From assembly GCA_029259935.1 (NCBI GenBank), contig JAJDEH010000385.1, positions 1 through 27,716 of the forward strand: DNA of 27,716 nucleotides, in the 5' to 3' direction. The notes under the pieces were generated by a model. The model searched no databases. It saw only the letters and a list, made by a program, of their open reading frames with translations, and was not told the DNA's origin. Source of the DNA: Planctomycetota bacterium (GTDB taxonomy: Bacteria > Planctomycetota > Planctomycetia > Pirellulales > Pirellulaceae). Both the position numbers and the translations under genes were made by a program. Positions 26,216 through 27,716 of this stretch are shown in pieces (within the stretch, counting starts at the first letter, position 1; each line of letters opens with the position of its first letter).

Positions 26216-26455
26216 ACTGGAAATGTGGTGCTCCGTAAGGAGTTGCGAGTTCGAATCTCGTGCCCTCCGCTTCTATAAGTCCTTGCCACAGGCTATCTAA
26301 CGTCAAACGGGGTCGCCAGTTACGGCGACCCCTTGGCGTTTGGCGGAGCGGTTTCTTGGGTGCAAGTTGGTGCGAACCGTGCCGCTGGGCGGCGAGGTTG
26401 ATGGCACCAATGTGGGCACCTTTTCGAGAGGGTCGGCACCACAGTGGGCACCCAA
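26216..26455 (+). repeat. Att-like repeat, copy C (tRNA-Ser GGA 3' half plus right arm)
   Basis: The core contains anticodon loop CTGGAAA, variable arm CTCC-GTAA-GGAG, T arm with GTTCGAATC and acceptor CCCTCCG ending about 26271. The 9-bp hairpin is at 26309-26332 and four GGCACC hexamers at 26403, 26415, 26435 and 26447 (spacing 12, 20, 12). The variable-arm stem differs from copy A (CTCC/GGAG against CCCC/GGGG) by compensating changes, which suggests the two derive from different functional tRNA-Ser alleles rather than from random decay. Confidence 0.75.
26309..26332 (+). terminator. Hairpin after tRNA-Ser fragment, copy C
   Basis: Identical 9-bp stem and AGTTAC loop as in the other two copies, at the same distance from the tRNA acceptor end as in copy A. 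No strong T run follows. Confidence 0.5.
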
Positions 26456-26607
26456 GAAAGTGCCCTTTCCGCAATCGATTCTAGTCGAAGTGGCATCATA
26501 ATGACAGATAGCCGCCGCTCTACTGTCACAGATGAACCAAATTGCGCAGTTGAGATTACGGACAGAAGATAAGTTTCAAGGCGATCAGTCATTGGGGGAA
26601 GTTGCTT

Positions 26608-27716
26608 GTGAATCACCATTCGGACTCTTCACCCATCGCGCTGCGTCGTCCAACTCGTCTGGCGTTCCACAGGTTGCTTGCCGTAGTCCTGTTTTTGGCC
26701 GCTAGCTTTTTCGTGAGTCCCGCGGCGGCGCAATGGACCGTTCCGATGTTGCCCAGTACGTGGACAGGCGAGATCGATCTTTTCGATCCATCTCTTGGCG
26801 ACCTCACCGGAGTTCAACTGTACGCGGACGTTACCTTTGAAGCGCATTTCGGAGTCGAGTTTCTCGTAGATCCCCCGGTTCCCGTCGACATAATCGCGAT
26901 TTTCGACCTGCAAATCAGCACGCCGGGTGGCGGACTGTTCGCGTCAGTGGAAGAAGTCGTGGCCGAGGGGTTTGTTGCGGATGACAATCAACAATACGAT
27001 CTCGGCGTGACAGTCAGGGTAGTAGCGCAGGAAGGCCTGAATACGAATGCATTTGTCGGCGTAGGCAAAGCTCCTATCTCCGCAAACTGGGTCCCCAATT
27101 TCGGTGTTGTACCTGGGTATCCGGCGCAGGTAACATATCTTTTCGGCCCCGTCACCGGCAATGTGGGAGTGCATTACGACTATACTCCGTTTCCCCCACC
27201 GGGCGATTTCGTCTGGAAAGCCACGTCCGGCGTCGGCGACTTCTCCGATGGTGACAACTGGGAATCAAACGAAGCGCCTGGCTCGGACGACATTGCGATC
27301 TTCACACATCCCGGCGCCTATCAGGTGAACTTCACGGGAAACGCGCTAAACCACGCGGCCGAGATTGGTGGAACGGGATCGGTCGATGTTACGTGGAATC
27401 TTGCCGGCAACAACTACGCGCTGGGATCGCTTTCGATTGCCGAGACGGATCAGTCCGCTTCGGTCACCGTGATGGGGGCAAATTCCCTGCTCCACGTCAT
27501 CGGGACGGCCACTATCGGCGCCGAAGGCAGCGGCGTACTAGAGATTCTCGGCGGGGCCTCGGCGGACGCAAGTGAACTGCGCTCCGGAACGAATGAATCT
27601 TCGGAGGCCTTCGTTTCGGTCGAGGGGCTCGGCTCAATGATGGAGGTGTTCGGAGACGTCGTGCTGGGATCGCCGGGCAGTGCCAATGTATTCGTTTCGC
27701 AAGGCGGTTTGGTAAC
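26608..27716 (+). CDS. Secreted repeat protein, 3' end outside window
   Basis: The frame is open from GTG 26608 to the window edge (369 codons). GGGGGAA lies seven bases before the GTG; an in-frame TTG at 26602 is the alternative start. The N-terminus is basic, then hydrophobic (LLAVVLFLAASFFVS), with likely cleavage after PAAAQ, so it is exported. Residues up to about 195 form a unique domain (FEAHFGVEFLVDPPVPVDI). From about 205 (FVWKATSGVGDFSDGDNWES) it turns into the autotransporter-type repeats seen in the giant protein: SVTVMGANSLLHVIG, TIGAEGSGVLEILGGASADA, FVSVEGLGSMMEVFGDVVLG. By analogy it should end in a PEP-CTERM signal, which lies outside the window. It starts 150 bases after the complete att-like repeat. 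Function unknown. Confidence 0.82.
   Translation, partial: MNHHSDSSPIALRRPTRLAFHRLLAVVLFLAASFFVSPAAAQWTVPMLPSTWTGEIDLFDPSLGDLTGVQLYADVTFEAHFGVEFLVDPPVPVDIIAIFDLQISTPGGGLFASVEEVVAEGFVADDNQQYDLGVTVRVVAQEGLNTNAFVGVGKAPISANWVPNFGVVPGYPAQVTYLFGPVTGNVGVHYDYTPFPPPGDFVWKATSGVGDFSDGDNWESNEAPGSDDIAIFTHPGAYQVNFTGNALNHAAEIGGTGSVDVTWNLAGNNYALGSLSIAETDQSASVTVMGANSLLHVIGTATIGAEGSGVLEILGGASADASELRSGTNESSEAFVSVEGLGSMMEVFGDVVLGSPGSANVFVSQGGLV

Overview
The window looks like an accessory, recombination-rich stretch of a planctomycete chromosome. The inference rests on five exported proteins built in the planctomycete style: a signal peptide, beta-rich repeats, often a dockerin-like pair of calcium loops, then a VPEP motif, one hydrophobic helix and a basic tail (PEP-CTERM). 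GC-rich coding and TTG/GTG starts fit. No complete tRNA, rRNA or CRISPR array was found.

Layout. 1-835: 3' part of a TPR protein. 889-3012: heavy-metal P1B-type ATPase. 3013-4005: no gene, but a first att-like repeat carrying a tRNA-Ser(GGA) 3' half. 4006-6867: PEP-CTERM protein with a ten-unit TolB-like propeller region and a dockerin; its 3' end runs into a second att-like repeat (6713-6918). 6998-12808 (-): giant 1936-residue repetitive PEP-CTERM protein. 13024-13483: fragments of an IS3-type OrfA and of an integrase. 13628-15355 (-): serine hydrolase. 15867-17096 (-): intact tyrosine recombinase, preceded by the C-terminal end of an excisionase-like protein, which abuts a PEP-CTERM gene lacking its 5' end (17287-18504). 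19073-20692: another PEP-CTERM protein. 20760-22563: transposase remnant and an IS66-type element. 22716-23486 (-): trans-aconitate methyltransferase-like gene. 24177-25307 (-): unusual basic protein with a toxin-like core. 25495-26105 (-): broken IS1634-like transposase. 26106-26455: the most complete att-like repeat. 26608-end: the 5' part of a further secreted repeat protein, open at the window edge.

Main observation. The motif GGCACC-N6-GGCACC (two copies 12 bp apart) recurs ten times, all in the same orientation, at gene boundaries. Six pairs lie in three repeats containing the tRNA-Ser(GGA) 3' half from the anticodon loop onward plus a terminator-like hairpin. Four pairs lie in a second repeat type that sits upstream of that core in the most complete copy (26106-26455). 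The pattern resembles arm sites around the core of a tyrosine-recombinase attachment site. The resident integrase has all catalytic residues, so the window may be an array of small cassettes bounded by degenerate att sites: 18.5-22.6 kb, 22.6-23.8 kb (one methyltransferase gene), 23.8-26.1 kb, and PEP-CTERM genes on either side. This is inference from sequence pattern only.
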